A stretch of DNA of 64,000 bases from Paracoccus zeaxanthinifaciens ATCC 21588 (GCF_000420145.1 NZ_ATUJ01000007.1:80345-144344), one strand, 5' to 3'; counted from the first letter of the stretch, positions 16,957 to 26,760 are shown. The notes: a model not told the origin generated them from the letters alone. Numbers and translations are program-made.

Positions 16957-17867
16957 TGAAAGATGCCCCCCTCAGCTTCTCGCCCGAAGTCGCAGATGCG
17001 TTGAAGCAGGGCCGCCCGGTCGTGGCGCTGGAATCCACGATCATCACCCACGGGATGCCCTGGCCGCAGAACCTGGAAATGGCCCAGAAGGTCGAGGATG
17101 TCATCCGCGAAGGCGGTGCGGTCCCCGCGACCATCGCCGTGATGGGCGGTCGCATCCATGTCGGCCTGACGACCGAGGAACTGACCGCGCTGGCCCAGAC
17201 CCCGCCCGACCAGGCGATGAAGCTGAGCCGCGCCGATCTGGCCGTCTGCATCGCGAACGGTCGCACCGGCGCCACGACGGTCGCGGCCACGATGATCTGC
17301 GCCGAACTGGCGGGCATCCACGTCTTTGCCACCGGCGGCATCGGCGGCGTTCATCGCGGCGCGGAAACCAGCTTCGACATCTCGGCCGACCTGCAGGAGC
17401 TGGGCCAGACCCCCGTCACCGTCGTCGCGGCGGGCGCGAAGGCGATCCTCGACCTGCCCAAGACCTGGGAGGTTCTGGAGACGCTCGGCGTTCCGGTCAT
17501 CGCCTTCGGTCAGGACGAGCTGCCCGCCTTCTGGTCGCGCGAGAGCGGCATCAAGGCGCCGCTGCGCATGGACGATCCGGCGGAGATCGCCGGGGCCGCG
17601 AAGATGCGCGCGCGCCTGGGCCTGAAGGGCGGCCAGCTGGTCGCGAACCCGATCCCGGCCGATGCCGAGATCGCGCGCGACGAGATCATGCCCGTGATCG
17701 AACAGGCGCTGGCCGAGGCCGAGGCGCAGGGCATTGCGGCCAAGGCCGTCACGCCCTTCCTGCTGGGCCGCATCTTCGAACTGACCGAGGGCCGCTCGCT
17801 GGCCTCGAATATCGAGCTGGTGCTGAACAACGCCCGCCTGGCCGCGAAGATCGCCGCCGCCTTCTGA
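16956..17867 (+). CDS. psuG: Pseudouridine-5'-phosphate glycosidase
   Basis: A 303-residue enzyme splitting pseudouridine 5'-phosphate into uracil and ribose 5-phosphate. Family motifs are VVALESTIITHGMPWPQN at the N-terminus (with the active-site glutamate), GGRIHVGL, KLSRADL with the catalytic lysine region, NGRTGATTVAATM and FATGGIGGVHRGAE. The start at 16956 gives the standard family N-terminus and shares one base with the psuK stop. Its stop codon touches the convergent patatin gene's stop with no base between. With psuK it salvages pseudouridine from RNA turnover. Confidence 0.96.
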   Translation: MKDAPLSFSPEVADALKQGRPVVALESTIITHGMPWPQNLEMAQKVEDVIREGGAVPATIAVMGGRIHVGLTTEELTALAQTPPDQAMKLSRADLAVCIANGRTGATTVAATMICAELAGIHVFATGGIGGVHRGAETSFDISADLQELGQTPVTVVAAGAKAILDLPKTWEVLETLGVPVIAFGQDELPAFWSRESGIKAPLRMDDPAEIAGAAKMRARLGLKGGQLVANPIPADAEIARDEIMPVIEQALAEAEAQGIAAKAVTPFLLGRIFELTEGRSLASNIELVLNNARLAAKIAAAF

Positions 17868-18929
17868 TCAGGCGACGGGATTGTCGAACAGGGTCCGCAG
17901 ATCGAAGCTGTCGGCCCTGTTCAACTTGTCGGCGTGCCGGTCCAGGAATGCATCGGCCGCCGCCTGCCCCGCGGATTTCATGTCCTCCAGCATCCCGGGC
18001 CGCGGCAGCAGCTTGGACCGCGCGTTCAGGTCGTTCATCAGCTTGTCGTCGTCGATCAGGTGCACCAGCACGTTCTTCATGGCGCGGTTGTTCATCCGCC
18101 CCTCGTCGAACAGCTTCTTGACGAAATTGATCGCCCGCAGCTGCGACAGGAGCGAGCTGTTGAAGCTGACCTCGTTCACGCGATCCGCGATCTCGACCGG
18201 ACTGCGCGGGACCACGTCGCGGACCAGCGGATTGATCGCCACGATCATGATGTCGCGCGGGAACCGCCCCTCGTACAGCGGAAACAGGGCCGGGTTGCCG
18301 GTAAATCCCCCGTCCCAATAGGCCTCGGTCATGCCCGATGCGGGGCACGCGATCTCGACCGCCTGGAACATCGTCGGCAGGCAGGCCGAGGCCATGATCG
18401 CATCGACCGTCGCATCCGCGCCCGTGAACACCCGCAGCCGCCCCGTCCGCACATTGGTCGCGGCCACGAACAGCTCGGGGCCGCCCGCGCAGGCGTAATC
18501 GGCATAGGGAAGCCCCTGCATCAGCGGCCCGAGCGGGTTGGTATAGAGCGGGCCGTAGTCGTAGGGGCTGAAGATCCGGGTCAGGTTCTCGAGCCAGGCC
18601 GAGGGCTGGAACATCTCGGTCCAGCGCTGCATCGTGCGGTTCATCGGCATCAGCGACTGCGTCCAGCGCACGATGCGGTTGTCGCTCATCAGGCCGACCT
18701 CGGACCAGAGGCGGTCCAGGTTCTCCTTGGCGGCCATGCGGCCCGCGCGCCCGCCATGCGCGCCCAGGCCCGCCTTCAGCGCCGCGCCGTTCAGCGCCCC
18801 GGCCGAGGTGCCGCTGACGGCGGCGATCTCCAGCCAGTGTTCGTCAAGAAGACGGTCCAGAACGCCCCAGGTGAAGGCGCCATGCGCCCCGCCGCCCTGC
18901 AGGGCCAGGTTGACCGATTTGCGTTCCAT
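17868..18929 (-). CDS. Patatin-like phospholipase
   Basis: A 353-residue cytoplasmic lipase with the Ser-Asp dyad. The oxyanion-hole motif is GGGAHG near the N-terminus, the nucleophile elbow is GTSAG and the aspartate is in YWDGGFTG. It hydrolyses acyl ester bonds of phospholipids or of stored lipid; the true substrate is unknown. The start is ambiguous: ATG at 18929 fits the family N-terminus (ERKSVNLALQGGGAHG), while one at 18941 has an AAAGGA site but with no spacing. No signal peptide or membrane helix is seen. It ends flush against psuG. Confidence 0.88.
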   Translation of the reverse strand: MERKSVNLALQGGGAHGAFTWGVLDRLLDEHWLEIAAVSGTSAGALNGAALKAGLGAHGGRAGRMAAKENLDRLWSEVGLMSDNRIVRWTQSLMPMNRTMQRWTEMFQPSAWLENLTRIFSPYDYGPLYTNPLGPLMQGLPYADYACAGGPELFVAATNVRTGRLRVFTGADATVDAIMASACLPTMFQAVEIACPASGMTEAYWDGGFTGNPALFPLYEGRFPRDIMIVAINPLVRDVVPRSPVEIADRVNEVSFNSSLLSQLRAINFVKKLFDEGRMNNRAMKNVLVHLIDDDKLMNDLNARSKLLPRPGMLEDMKSAGQAAADAFLDRHADKLNRADSFDLRTLFDNPVA

Positions 18930-19001
18930 CCAGCCCCGCATTCCTTTCGCAGTCGCAGAAAGGATAGGAAGGCGGGGCCGATGACGCAAGCTGCCGGGGG
19001 A

Positions 19002-20129
19002 TCAGTCCTCGGCGTTGGCCTCGGCGCGGCTTTTCCCGGCGACATCCAGCGCCAGCGTGGCGGCCATGAAGGCATCCAGATCGCCGTCCAGCACGCCCTG
19101 CGTGTCGCTGGTTTCCTCGGAGGTGCGCAGGTCCTTGACCATCTGATAGGGGTGCAGGACGTAGGACCGGATCTGGTTGCCCCAGCCGGCCTCGCCCTTG
19201 GCGGCGTGCTGGGCGTTGATCTCGGCGTTGCGGCGGTCCAGCTCCATCTGGTACAGGCGCGCCTTCAGCGCGGCCATGGCGTTGGCGCGGTTCTGATGCT
19301 GCGACTTCTCGGAACTGGTCACCACGATGCCCGTCGGGATGTGCGTGATCCGCACCGCCGAGTCGGTCGTGTTGACGTGCTGACCGCCCGCACCGGACGA
19401 GCGGTAGGTGTCGATGCGGATCTCGTTGTCGGGGACCGTGATCTCGATATTCTCGTCGACCACCGGATAGACCCAGACGCTGCTGAAGCTGGTGTGACGG
19501 CGCGCGGCGCTGTCATAGGGGCTGATGCGGACAAGGCGATGCACGCCCGATTCCGATTTCAGCCAGCCATAGGCGTTGTGCCCGCTGATCTTGTAGGCCG
19601 CGCTGCGGATGCCCGCCTCGTCGCCGCCGGTCTCGGACAGAAGCTCGACCTCGTAGCCCTTCTTCTCGGCCCAACGGACATACATCCGCGCCAGCATCGA
19701 CGCCCAGTCGCAGCTTTCGGTGCCGCCCGCGCCCGCGTTGATTTCCAGGAAGGTGTCGTTGCCGTCGGCCTCGCCGTTCAGCAGGGCCTCCAGTTCCTTC
19801 TGCGCGGCCAGCTCGGCCAGCGATTTCAGGTTCGCCTCGGCCTCGGAGACCAGATCGGCATCGCCCTCTTCCTCGGCCAGTTCGACCATCTCGGCATTGG
19901 CGGTCAGGTCGGCGTCGATCCGGCGATAGGTCTCGATCGCGTCGGCCAGCGCCTGGCGTTCGCGCATCAGCTTCTGCGCGCGGGCCGGGTCGGACCACAG
20001 GTCGCCATCCTCGATCATGGCGTTCATTTCTTCCAGGCGATGGGGCGCGGTCTGCCGGTCCATGCGCTGACCCAGCAGCGTCAACGAGCGACGGATGGAT
20101 TCGATTGTGGACTGCGTCTCGGCGCGCAT
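19002..20129 (-). CDS. prfB: Peptide chain release factor 2
   Basis: A 375-residue class I release factor that ends translation at UGA and UAA. The GGQ loop is in [12 protein letters not shown] and the RF2 recognition loop reads [13 protein letters not shown], with Tyr at the third position of the tripeptide where E. coli has Phe. The frame is continuous, so the autoregulatory +1 frameshift known from E. coli prfB is absent. It is a single-gene unit. Confidence 0.96.
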   Translation of the reverse strand: MRAETQSTIESIRRSLTLLGQRMDRQTAPHRLEEMNAMIEDGDLWSDPARAQKLMRERQALADAIETYRRIDADLTANAEMVELAEEEGDADLVSEAEANLKSLAELAAQKELEALLNGEADGNDTFLEINAGAGGTESCDWASMLARMYVRWAEKKGYEVELLSETGGDEAGIRSAAYKISGHNAYGWLKSESGVHRLVRISPYDSAARRHTSFSSVWVYPVVDENIEITVPDNEIRIDTYRSSGAGGQHVNTTDSAVRITHIPTGIVVTSSEKSQHQNRANAMAALKARLYQMELDRRNAEINAQHAAKGEAGWGNQIRSYVLHPYQMVKDLRTSEETSDTQGVLDGDLDAFMAATLALDVAGKSRAEANAED

Positions 20130-20248
20130 GGAATTCCCCTTCTGGTGCGAGGGGCAGACATAGCTTGCCCCGCATCCGGCGGCAAGACCGGGCGAAGCCG
20201 CCGCGCCGAAAGGATTAATCCATTATGGATAATCAAATTACATTTAAA

Positions 20249-20276
20249 TTGATTCAATTGTTATTTCCTTTATATT
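20249..20276 (+). promoter_or_regulatory. Promoter of the peroxidase gene
   Basis: TTGATT (20249-20254), 16-bp spacer, TATATT (20271-20276), inside a strikingly AT-rich stretch (20215-20300). It decides the start of the downstream gene, since in-frame starts before about 20283 would not be transcribed. Confidence 0.7.
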
Positions 20277-20312
20277 TTGGCCCGTGATCTTTTAAATGTC
20301 CCCGAGGTTATC

Positions 20313-21776
20313 ATGTCCCATCAAAATCACGGAATGAGCGGTTTCGACCGCTTCGTCGAAGCCTGCCTTCACGGCGAGGCGCTGAACAGCACCGATCATG
20401 TCCTGCCCCAGGTCTTCGGTCGCCTTCTGAACCACAACCCGCTTGTCTGGCACGGCGACGAACAGGTGCTTCTGTCGGTCTTCGGCAGCCTGATCGACAC
20501 GCTGCGGCTGGATGACGACAGCGGGCCCGCCGATGCGGGGCTGACCTTCTTCGGGCAGTTCATCGACCACGACGTGACCTTCGACGTGACCAGCGTCATC
20601 GGCCGCACCATCGACCCGCGCCGCATCCGCAACATCCGCACGCCCAACATGGACATGGATTGCGTCTATGGCGACGGCCCCGAAGCCAGCCCGCATCTCT
20701 ATACAGAGCTGGAGGGCCACGAGGGTTACCTGCTGTTCGGGCGGTCGGACTATCACCTGGACCTGGCGCGCAACGCCAAGGGCACGGCGCTGATCGGCGA
20801 CCCGCGCAACGACGAGAACATCTTCGTCAGCCAGATCCAGGGCGCATATATCTGCCTGCACAACCTGATCCTGCGGCAGCTTCACACCAACGGGCCGATG
20901 GCCTCGGACATCCGCGATCGCTCGATGGCCGGAACCTCGAACGACCTGTGGTCGGGAAATGCGAGAATACCGGTAAATGATTATGAAATCGCCCGGCGTT
21001 TCGTCCAATTGCATTATCAGACGCATGTCATGGACGATTTTCTTCCGGGTTTCGTGGCGCAGAATGCGCTTCACGACGCGAAGGAAGGCGCGGGTTATCT
21101 CAGCGACGCGCCGCTGATGCCGGTCGAGTTCTCGGGCGCCTGCTTCCGCTTCGGCCATGCGACCGTCAGGAACCGCTATCAGCTGTCGCCGGGGACCGAG
21201 ATCTCGATCTTCGGGCATCGCGGCAAGCGGACGGCGGAACACCAGATGGACATGGGGCTGTTCTTCCAGTCGGGACACCAGCCTGCGCAGAAGGCCCGCC
21301 CCGTCGGGCTGGGCGTGGCCGAGGGCCTGTTCGAGCTGCCTTTCATCCATGACGGCCTGCACCTGCCAAACGGTACCGAAGTCCCGGTCGAACTGGCGCG
21401 CAAGCTGCCGCTGCGCAACATCCTGCGCGACCGTTACGCGCTGGAGATCGCAAGCGGCCAGCAGGCCGCGGCGGCGCTGGACCTGCCCGCCCTGCCCGCG
21501 CCCGAGGTTCTGGCCGATGCGGGGATCACGCGCACGCCGATGTGGTTCTATGCCCTGCAAGAGGCCGATGCCGGCGGCCAGGGTCGCCTGACCGGCGTGG
21601 GCGGACGGATCGTCGCGACCACGCTGATCCGCATCCTGCAGGCCGATCCAGACAGCCTGTGGCACGCCCACGGGTTCGAGCCGCTGCCCGAGCTGGCCCG
21701 GATCGGCGACTGCTTCGCCTGGGTCGAGGAGAACCGCGTCGACCTGCTGGGCCACGTGGATCTGCTGAACGGTTAA
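20313..21776 (+). CDS. Animal-type heme peroxidase
   Basis: A 487-residue member of the peroxidase-cyclooxygenase superfamily. The distal pair Asp85-His86 is in FGQFIDHDVTF, the GDPRNDEN motif supplies the arginine (165) and glutamate (168) equivalent to Arg239 and Glu242 of myeloperoxidase, and the proximal histidine is His282 in FRFGHATVRN. Asn stands where myeloperoxidase has Met243, so two ester links to heme are possible but not the sulfonium link. There is no signal peptide, so export is not evident. It likely oxidises halides or phenols with H2O2. A patch at 20957-21060 is unusually AT-rich for this genome. It converges with PBP1A, overlapping it by 4 nt. Confidence 0.9.
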   Translation: MSHQNHGMSGFDRFVEACLHGEALNSTDHVLPQVFGRLLNHNPLVWHGDEQVLLSVFGSLIDTLRLDDDSGPADAGLTFFGQFIDHDVTFDVTSVIGRTIDPRRIRNIRTPNMDMDCVYGDGPEASPHLYTELEGHEGYLLFGRSDYHLDLARNAKGTALIGDPRNDENIFVSQIQGAYICLHNLILRQLHTNGPMASDIRDRSMAGTSNDLWSGNARIPVNDYEIARRFVQLHYQTHVMDDFLPGFVAQNALHDAKEGAGYLSDAPLMPVEFSGACFRFGHATVRNRYQLSPGTEISIFGHRGKRTAEHQMDMGLFFQSGHQPAQKARPVGLGVAEGLFELPFIHDGLHLPNGTEVPVELARKLPLRNILRDRYALEIASGQQAAAALDLPALPAPEVLADAGITRTPMWFYALQEADAGGQGRLTGVGGRIVATTLIRILQADPDSLWHAHGFEPLPELARIGDCFAWVEENRVDLLGHVDLLNG

Positions 21777-24325
21777 TACAGCCCGCCCGAGGACATGGTC
21801 CCGAAATCGGGCCGCTTGGGGATGACCCGCTTCTGGCCGGTCGAGGTGGTGATCGACTGCCCCGTCCGGCCCGAGGCACCGGCCTCCCACGGCAGGATGA
21901 CGGTGGCGTCCCCGAAGCCCGACACGACATAGGGCGACAGCCAGTCCGGATCGGTCCCGTCGCGGAAATATTCGCTGATGACGTTCGGCCCCGTCGCATC
22001 GTCCGGCAGGCGCTGGCCGGTCACGCGGTCGATCTTGACCCAGTAGCCGCCCGGCGGGACCTTGAACTCGGTCCCGCCGAATTCGCGCACGGCCTCGCGC
22101 ATGAAGGCGTTGAAGACCGGAACGCACAGCGTCCCGCCATAGGCGCTGGACCCGAGCGACCGCGGCTGGTCGTACCCCAGATAGCAGCCCGCCACGATAT
22201 TGCTGGAATAGCCGATGAACCACACGTCCTTTGCGTCGTTCGTGGTGCCCGTCTTGCCCGCGATCGGCACGGGCAGGTTCACGCCCTTGCCCGACCCGCG
22301 CTTGACCACGCCCTCCATCATCGAGGTCAGCTGATAGGCCGTGACCGCGTCCATCACCCGTTCGCGATTGTTGTCGATGACCGGCCCCTGGCCGAAGGGC
22401 AGCGCCTGCATGCCGCAGGTCTCGCACACACGCTTGTCGTGGCGATAGACGGTGCGCCCGCGACGATCCTGCACGCGGTCGACCAGCGTCGGCTCGACCC
22501 GCTCGCCGCCATTGGCGAACATCGCATAGGCCGCGACCATCTTGAACAGCGTCGTCTCCTGCGCGCCAAGCGAGTTGGCAAGGAAGGGCCGCAGCTTGAC
22601 ATAGACGCCGAAACTCTCGGCATAGCGGGCGACGTTCTCCATGCCGATATCGTCGGCGATGCGGATGGTCATCAGGTTGCGCGACTGCTCGATCCCGGTG
22701 CGCAGGGGAGTCGGACCGTAATGGCGACCCGAGCTGTTCTTCGGCTCCCACAGGCCCTGCGGCGTGTTGATGCGGATGGGTTCGTCCACCACGATCGTCG
22801 CGGGGGTATAGTTGTTGTCCAGCGCGGCGGCATAGACGAAGGGCTTGAAGGCCGAACCCGGCTGGCGCTGCGCCTGCGTCGCGCGGTTGAAGACCGAGGA
22901 CTGGTACGAGAACCCGCCTTGCATCGCCAGCACGCGCCCGGTGTTCACGTCCATCGCCATGAAGCCGCCCTGCACCTGCGGCACCTGCCGCAGCGTCCAG
23001 CGGATGAAGCTGCCGTCGCTGTCGCTGGTCATCGCGCGCACCAGCACGACGTCGCCCAGTTCCAGAAGGTCGGACGCGACCTGCGCGCGCGGGCCCAGCT
23101 GCCCGCTGTCGCGGTCCAGCCTGCGCGCCCATTGCACGTCGCGGGCGGGGATCCAGTGGCCGTCGGCGTCCTCCTCGATCCCCTCGATGCCGATGCGGGC
23201 GTCGCTTGCGCCCAGTTCCAGCACGACGGCGGGGTGCCAGCCGGGAATGTCGCGCGGCAGGCGCAGGTCCCACAGGGCGCCGCGCCACTCGGCCTCGTCG
23301 TCCAGCAGGTCGGCGGCGATCACCTCGCCCGTGCCGCGCCAGACGCCGCGACCGCGGTCGTAATCCTCCAGCGCGCGTTGCAGTGCCGATGCGGCCTGGT
23401 CCTGCAGGTTCGGCTCGACCGTGGCGCGGATGGTCAGGCCGCCGCCGAAGAACTCCTCCTCGCCGAACTCGCGGCTCAGCTGGCGGCGGATCTCGTCGGT
23501 GAAGTAGTCGCGCGGCGGCATCTGGCTGCCGGCCGAGGGGAAGTCGCCGTTCTGGACCGAGCGCAGCGGCAGACGCGCCTCGGACTGATAGGTCGCCTCG
23601 TCGATGAAGCCGTTCTGCCACATCTCGCGCAGGACATAGTTGCGCCGCTCGGTCACGCGCTCCTTGGCGCGGACGGGGTGGTATCGGCCCGGCGCCTGCG
23701 GCATCGCGGCCAGCATCGCGGCCTCGTGCGGGGCCAGCTCGGCCAGCGCCTTGTTGAAATAGACCTGCGAGGCCGCGGCCACGCCGAAGCTGTTCTGCCC
23801 CAGGAAGATCTCGTTCAGGTACAGTTCCAGGATCTCGTCCTTGGTCAGCGTGCGTTCCAGCCGCGCCGCCAGGATCAGTTCCTTGACCTTGCGTTCGACG
23901 CTGCGGTCGCTGGACAGAAGGAAGTTCTTCATCACCTGCTGGGTGATCGTGGACGCGCCGCGCACGCTGTTGCCGCGACTGGCGACAGCCTGCCACGCGG
24001 CCCCCACGATGCCCCGCAGGTCATAGCCCGGATGGCTGTAGAAGTTCTTGTCCTCGGCGCTGATGAAGGCCTGCTTGACCAGGTCGGGGATTTCCTCGAC
24101 CGGGACGAAGATGCGGCGCTCCTCGGCGAATTCGTCGATCAGCTGACCTTCGCCGGAATAGACGCGGCTGATCGTCTTCGGCGCATACTGGGCCAGCGTC
24201 TCGTGGCTGGGCAGATCGCGGCTGTAGATCCAGAAGATCCCGCCCACGGTCAGCGCGGCGAAGAACAGACCGGTCACGACCCAGGAAAAGATCGCACCGA
24301 AGAAGGACAGGATGGGACGCAGCAC
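21773..24325 (-). CDS. mrcA: Penicillin-binding protein 1A
   Basis: An 850-residue bifunctional peptidoglycan synthase: membrane anchor (about 10-33), glycosyltransferase domain with the catalytic glutamate in SAEDKNFYSHPG (Glu91), an OB-like insert, and the transpeptidase domain. The nucleophile is Ser491 in PGSAFKPF and the KTG triad is in GKTGTTNDAK. It polymerises and cross-links the wall. The stop overlaps the peroxidase stop region by 4 nt on the opposite strand. Divergence of roles with AmiC, encoded just upstream on the same strand 67 bp away, suggests a wall-growth cluster. Confidence 0.96.
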   Translation of the reverse strand: MLRPILSFFGAIFSWVVTGLFFAALTVGGIFWIYSRDLPSHETLAQYAPKTISRVYSGEGQLIDEFAEERRIFVPVEEIPDLVKQAFISAEDKNFYSHPGYDLRGIVGAAWQAVASRGNSVRGASTITQQVMKNFLLSSDRSVERKVKELILAARLERTLTKDEILELYLNEIFLGQNSFGVAAASQVYFNKALAELAPHEAAMLAAMPQAPGRYHPVRAKERVTERRNYVLREMWQNGFIDEATYQSEARLPLRSVQNGDFPSAGSQMPPRDYFTDEIRRQLSREFGEEEFFGGGLTIRATVEPNLQDQAASALQRALEDYDRGRGVWRGTGEVIAADLLDDEAEWRGALWDLRLPRDIPGWHPAVVLELGASDARIGIEGIEEDADGHWIPARDVQWARRLDRDSGQLGPRAQVASDLLELGDVVLVRAMTSDSDGSFIRWTLRQVPQVQGGFMAMDVNTGRVLAMQGGFSYQSSVFNRATQAQRQPGSAFKPFVYAAALDNNYTPATIVVDEPIRINTPQGLWEPKNSSGRHYGPTPLRTGIEQSRNLMTIRIADDIGMENVARYAESFGVYVKLRPFLANSLGAQETTLFKMVAAYAMFANGGERVEPTLVDRVQDRRGRTVYRHDKRVCETCGMQALPFGQGPVIDNNRERVMDAVTAYQLTSMMEGVVKRGSGKGVNLPVPIAGKTGTTNDAKDVWFIGYSSNIVAGCYLGYDQPRSLGSSAYGGTLCVPVFNAFMREAVREFGGTEFKVPPGGYWVKIDRVTGQRLPDDATGPNVISEYFRDGTDPDWLSPYVVSGFGDATVILPWEAGASGRTGQSITTSTGQKRVIPKRPDFGTMSSGGLY

Positions 24326-24392
24326 GCAATAACCGCCTTGTGAACGCAGGTGAGGTCTCTATACCGCCCTTCGCCCGGACGGTCAAAGCACG

Positions 24393-25601
24393 TCAGCGTC
24401 GAAGAAGCTGCGTCCGCGCACCCTCGTCCCGCCACCATCCGAGCGTGGCGTCGGCCACCGCCTCGACCATGCGGGCGCGCCAGGCCGGGTCGGTCAGGTT
24501 CTGCCGGTCGTTCGGGTCGCTGATGAAGCCCAGCTCCAGCAGCGCCGAGGCGATGTCGGGCGATTTCAGCACCGAGAACGCGGCCCCCTGGATGGGCCTG
24601 CCATGCAGCCCGATGCCCTTCAGCGCCATGCGCGACGCCAACAGCCGCGCGAAGGCGTCCGATCGGGGCTGCGTGTCGGTGCGCGCGAAATCCATCAGGA
24701 CATGGGCGAGGGCGTCATCCTCGCCCGCAAGGTCCATGCCCGTCAGCAGGTCCGCGCGGTCGTGGCGCATCCCCAGTTGCCGTGCCGCGCGGGCATTGGC
24801 CTTGGTGTCCCAGACATAGACCGTCGCCCCCGCCGCCTGCCCCCGCGGCAGCGCGTCGGCATGCAGCGACAGCATCAGGTGAGAGCCCGCCTCCCTTGCC
24901 GTGGTCATGCGCGATTCCAGCCCGACATAGACGTCGCGATCGCGCGTCATGTTCACCGTCACGCCGCGCGCCTGCAACGCGTCGCGCAGCTCCTGCGCGA
25001 AGGTCAGCACGAGGACGGCCTCGGTCTCTCCTCCGGCCTGGGCACCGGGATCGAAGCCTCCGTGACCGGGATCCAGCGTCACGATCAGACCGTCGGCGCG
25101 TTCGAAGGGAACGATCTCGGCGGGATCGGGCAGATTGCGCAGCGCGGCAGCGGCCGAGGGGCGCGGCGCGAAAGCCTCGTCCGAGACCGGATCCAGCAGG
25201 ATGCGCAGGCCCGCCTCGGCGCCGCCCACATCCATTCCGGCCTGGGTGACGCGGAAGGGACCGGGCAGTTCGAACACCATGCGCGACCAGCCGCGGCGGA
25301 AGGCGCCCCACCGGATCGCGGGAAGAAGATCGTTCCCGAACAATCCCTTCGGGCTGCTTCCGCGAAAGTCTATACCCTTGACATCGACGACCAGGCGCGC
25401 CGGATCCCCCACCAGGAAGACGCGCCACGGAACGGGGCGGTCCAGCACCAGCCGGAACTCCAGCGGCTGGGGGCCGAAGACGCGCTGCCACCAGCCGTCG
25501 GGTGCCTGCGTGATGGATGACGCCCCCGTCAGCAGGCGGGCATCCTCGGCCATGGCAGGGAACGCCATGGCCAGCGCAAGGATCGCAGCAAGCGCCTTCA
25601 T
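24393..25601 (-). CDS. amiC: N-acetylmuramoyl-L-alanine amidase AmiC type (AMIN + Amidase_3)
   Basis: A 402-residue secreted zinc amidase: signal peptide (1-19, ending PAMAEDA), AMIN domain (about 40-140) for targeting to the division site, and Amidase_3 catalytic domain (about 180-395). The latter shows LDPGHGGFDPGA, the zinc His in SLHADAL and the C-terminal ALLELGFISDPND with the catalytic glutamate. It splits septal peptidoglycan for daughter-cell separation. The start at 25601 gives a clean signal peptide and shares 4 nt with the aminotransferase stop. Confidence 0.94.
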   Translation of the reverse strand: MKALAAILALAMAFPAMAEDARLLTGASSITQAPDGWWQRVFGPQPLEFRLVLDRPVPWRVFLVGDPARLVVDVKGIDFRGSSPKGLFGNDLLPAIRWGAFRRGWSRMVFELPGPFRVTQAGMDVGGAEAGLRILLDPVSDEAFAPRPSAAAALRNLPDPAEIVPFERADGLIVTLDPGHGGFDPGAQAGGETEAVLVLTFAQELRDALQARGVTVNMTRDRDVYVGLESRMTTAREAGSHLMLSLHADALPRGQAAGATVYVWDTKANARAARQLGMRHDRADLLTGMDLAGEDDALAHVLMDFARTDTQPRSDAFARLLASRMALKGIGLHGRPIQGAAFSVLKSPDIASALLELGFISDPNDRQNLTDPAWRARMVEAVADATLGWWRDEGARTQLLRR

Positions 25602-26731
25602 CTTGCGGCCATGAAGTCCGTCAGGCGGCGCAGACCCTCGGCGATGTCCTCGGTCGCGCGGGCATAGCTGAAGCGCAGCCACTGCCCCCCGCGCTCCGGA
25701 TCGAAGTCCAGCCCCGGCGTCACCGCGACACCCGCGCCGTCCAGGATCTCTCGGGCCAGGTCCAGCGAATTGTCGGTCAGGTGCGACACGTCGGCATAGA
25801 CGTAGAACGCGCCCTCGGGCGGGGCGATGCGGTCGAAACCCGCCTTGGGCAGCCCCTCCAGCATCAGGCTGCGGTTGCGGGCATAGACGGCAAGGTTGGC
25901 TTCGGCCTCGGGGATGCAGTCCAGCGCGGCAAGGGCCGCGATCTGGCTGGCATGGGGCGGGCAGATGAACATGTTCTGGGCCAGACGCTCGAATGTGCGG
26001 ACCATGTCGGGCGGCACCACCATCCAGCCCACGCGCCAGCCGGTCATCGAGAAATACTTGCTGAAGCTGTTGATGACGATCACGTCATCCGTCACCTCCA
26101 GCGCGGAATGGCAGCGATCGCCATAGGACAGCCCGTGATAGATCTCGTCCGAGATCAGCGTCATGCCGCGCGCCTTCGTGGCATCGGACAGCGCCTGCAG
26201 TTCCGGCACGGTCAGCACGGTCCCCGAGGGGTTGCCGGGCGATGCGACGATCAGGCCCTGCGCATCGGGCAGATCCTCGGGGCGCGGCTGGAAACGGTCC
26301 TCGGGGCGGGTCGGGATGCCGACCGGGTCCAGCGACATCGCCCGCAGGATCTGGCGATAGCTGGGATAACCGGGGAACCCCATCGCCACCTTGTCGCCCG
26401 CCTCGAACAGGGCCGAGAACGCCAGCACGAAGGCGCCGCTGCTGCCCGCCGTCACGACCACCCGCGCGGGGTCCAGATCGATCCCGTACCAGCGGCGATA
26501 AAGGTCCGCGATCCCCTGCCGCAATTCGGGCAGCCCAAGCGCGACCGTGTATCCAAGCGGCGCGTCCAGCGCATCGGCCAGCGCGCGACGGGCACCTTCG
26601 GGCGCGGGGGTGCCGGGCTGGCCGACCTCCATGTGGATGATGTGGCGGCCCGCCGCTTCGGCGCGGGCGGCATCGGCCATGACGTCCATGACGATGAAGG
26701 GGTCCACCTGACCCCGATCGGATTTGCGCAT
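25598..26731 (-). CDS. Pyridoxal-phosphate aminotransferase, class I/II
   Basis: A 377-residue fold-type I aminotransferase. The PLP lysine is in NSFSKYFSMTGWR, with SPGNPSGTV and the DEIYHGLSY motif holding the cofactor aspartate and tyrosine. The substrate arginine lies in the C-terminal LRFSYA. The substrate is probably an aromatic or aliphatic amino acid; the exact one is not readable. It is the first gene of the unit with amiC, overlapping by 4 nt. Confidence 0.9.
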   Translation of the reverse strand: MRKSDRGQVDPFIVMDVMADAARAEAAGRHIIHMEVGQPGTPAPEGARRALADALDAPLGYTVALGLPELRQGIADLYRRWYGIDLDPARVVVTAGSSGAFVLAFSALFEAGDKVAMGFPGYPSYRQILRAMSLDPVGIPTRPEDRFQPRPEDLPDAQGLIVASPGNPSGTVLTVPELQALSDATKARGMTLISDEIYHGLSYGDRCHSALEVTDDVIVINSFSKYFSMTGWRVGWMVVPPDMVRTFERLAQNMFICPPHASQIAALAALDCIPEAEANLAVYARNRSLMLEGLPKAGFDRIAPPEGAFYVYADVSHLTDNSLDLAREILDGAGVAVTPGLDFDPERGGQWLRFSYARATEDIAEGLRRLTDFMAAR

Positions 26732-26760
26732 GCTCGGACCTCGGTTCTTTTGGCTGCCCT

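Noticed and set aside
17860..17875. Zero-gap convergent psuG and patatin ends as a special signal
   Set aside because: Many gene pairs here touch or overlap; tight packing alone explains it.
19002..20129. Programmed frameshift in prfB
   Set aside because: The frame is continuous from the N-terminal ATG; no in-frame TGA with a CTTT slip site is present.
20292..23996. Very long open frame on the minus strand through the peroxidase and PBP1A genes
   Set aside because: It is a shadow caused by high GC, with unnatural composition (Arg/Ala/Gly-rich), and covers two well-supported genes in other frames. The same holds for the long open frames at 3433-5367 and 924-2225 (minus) and 45581-47935 and 29389-32550 (plus).
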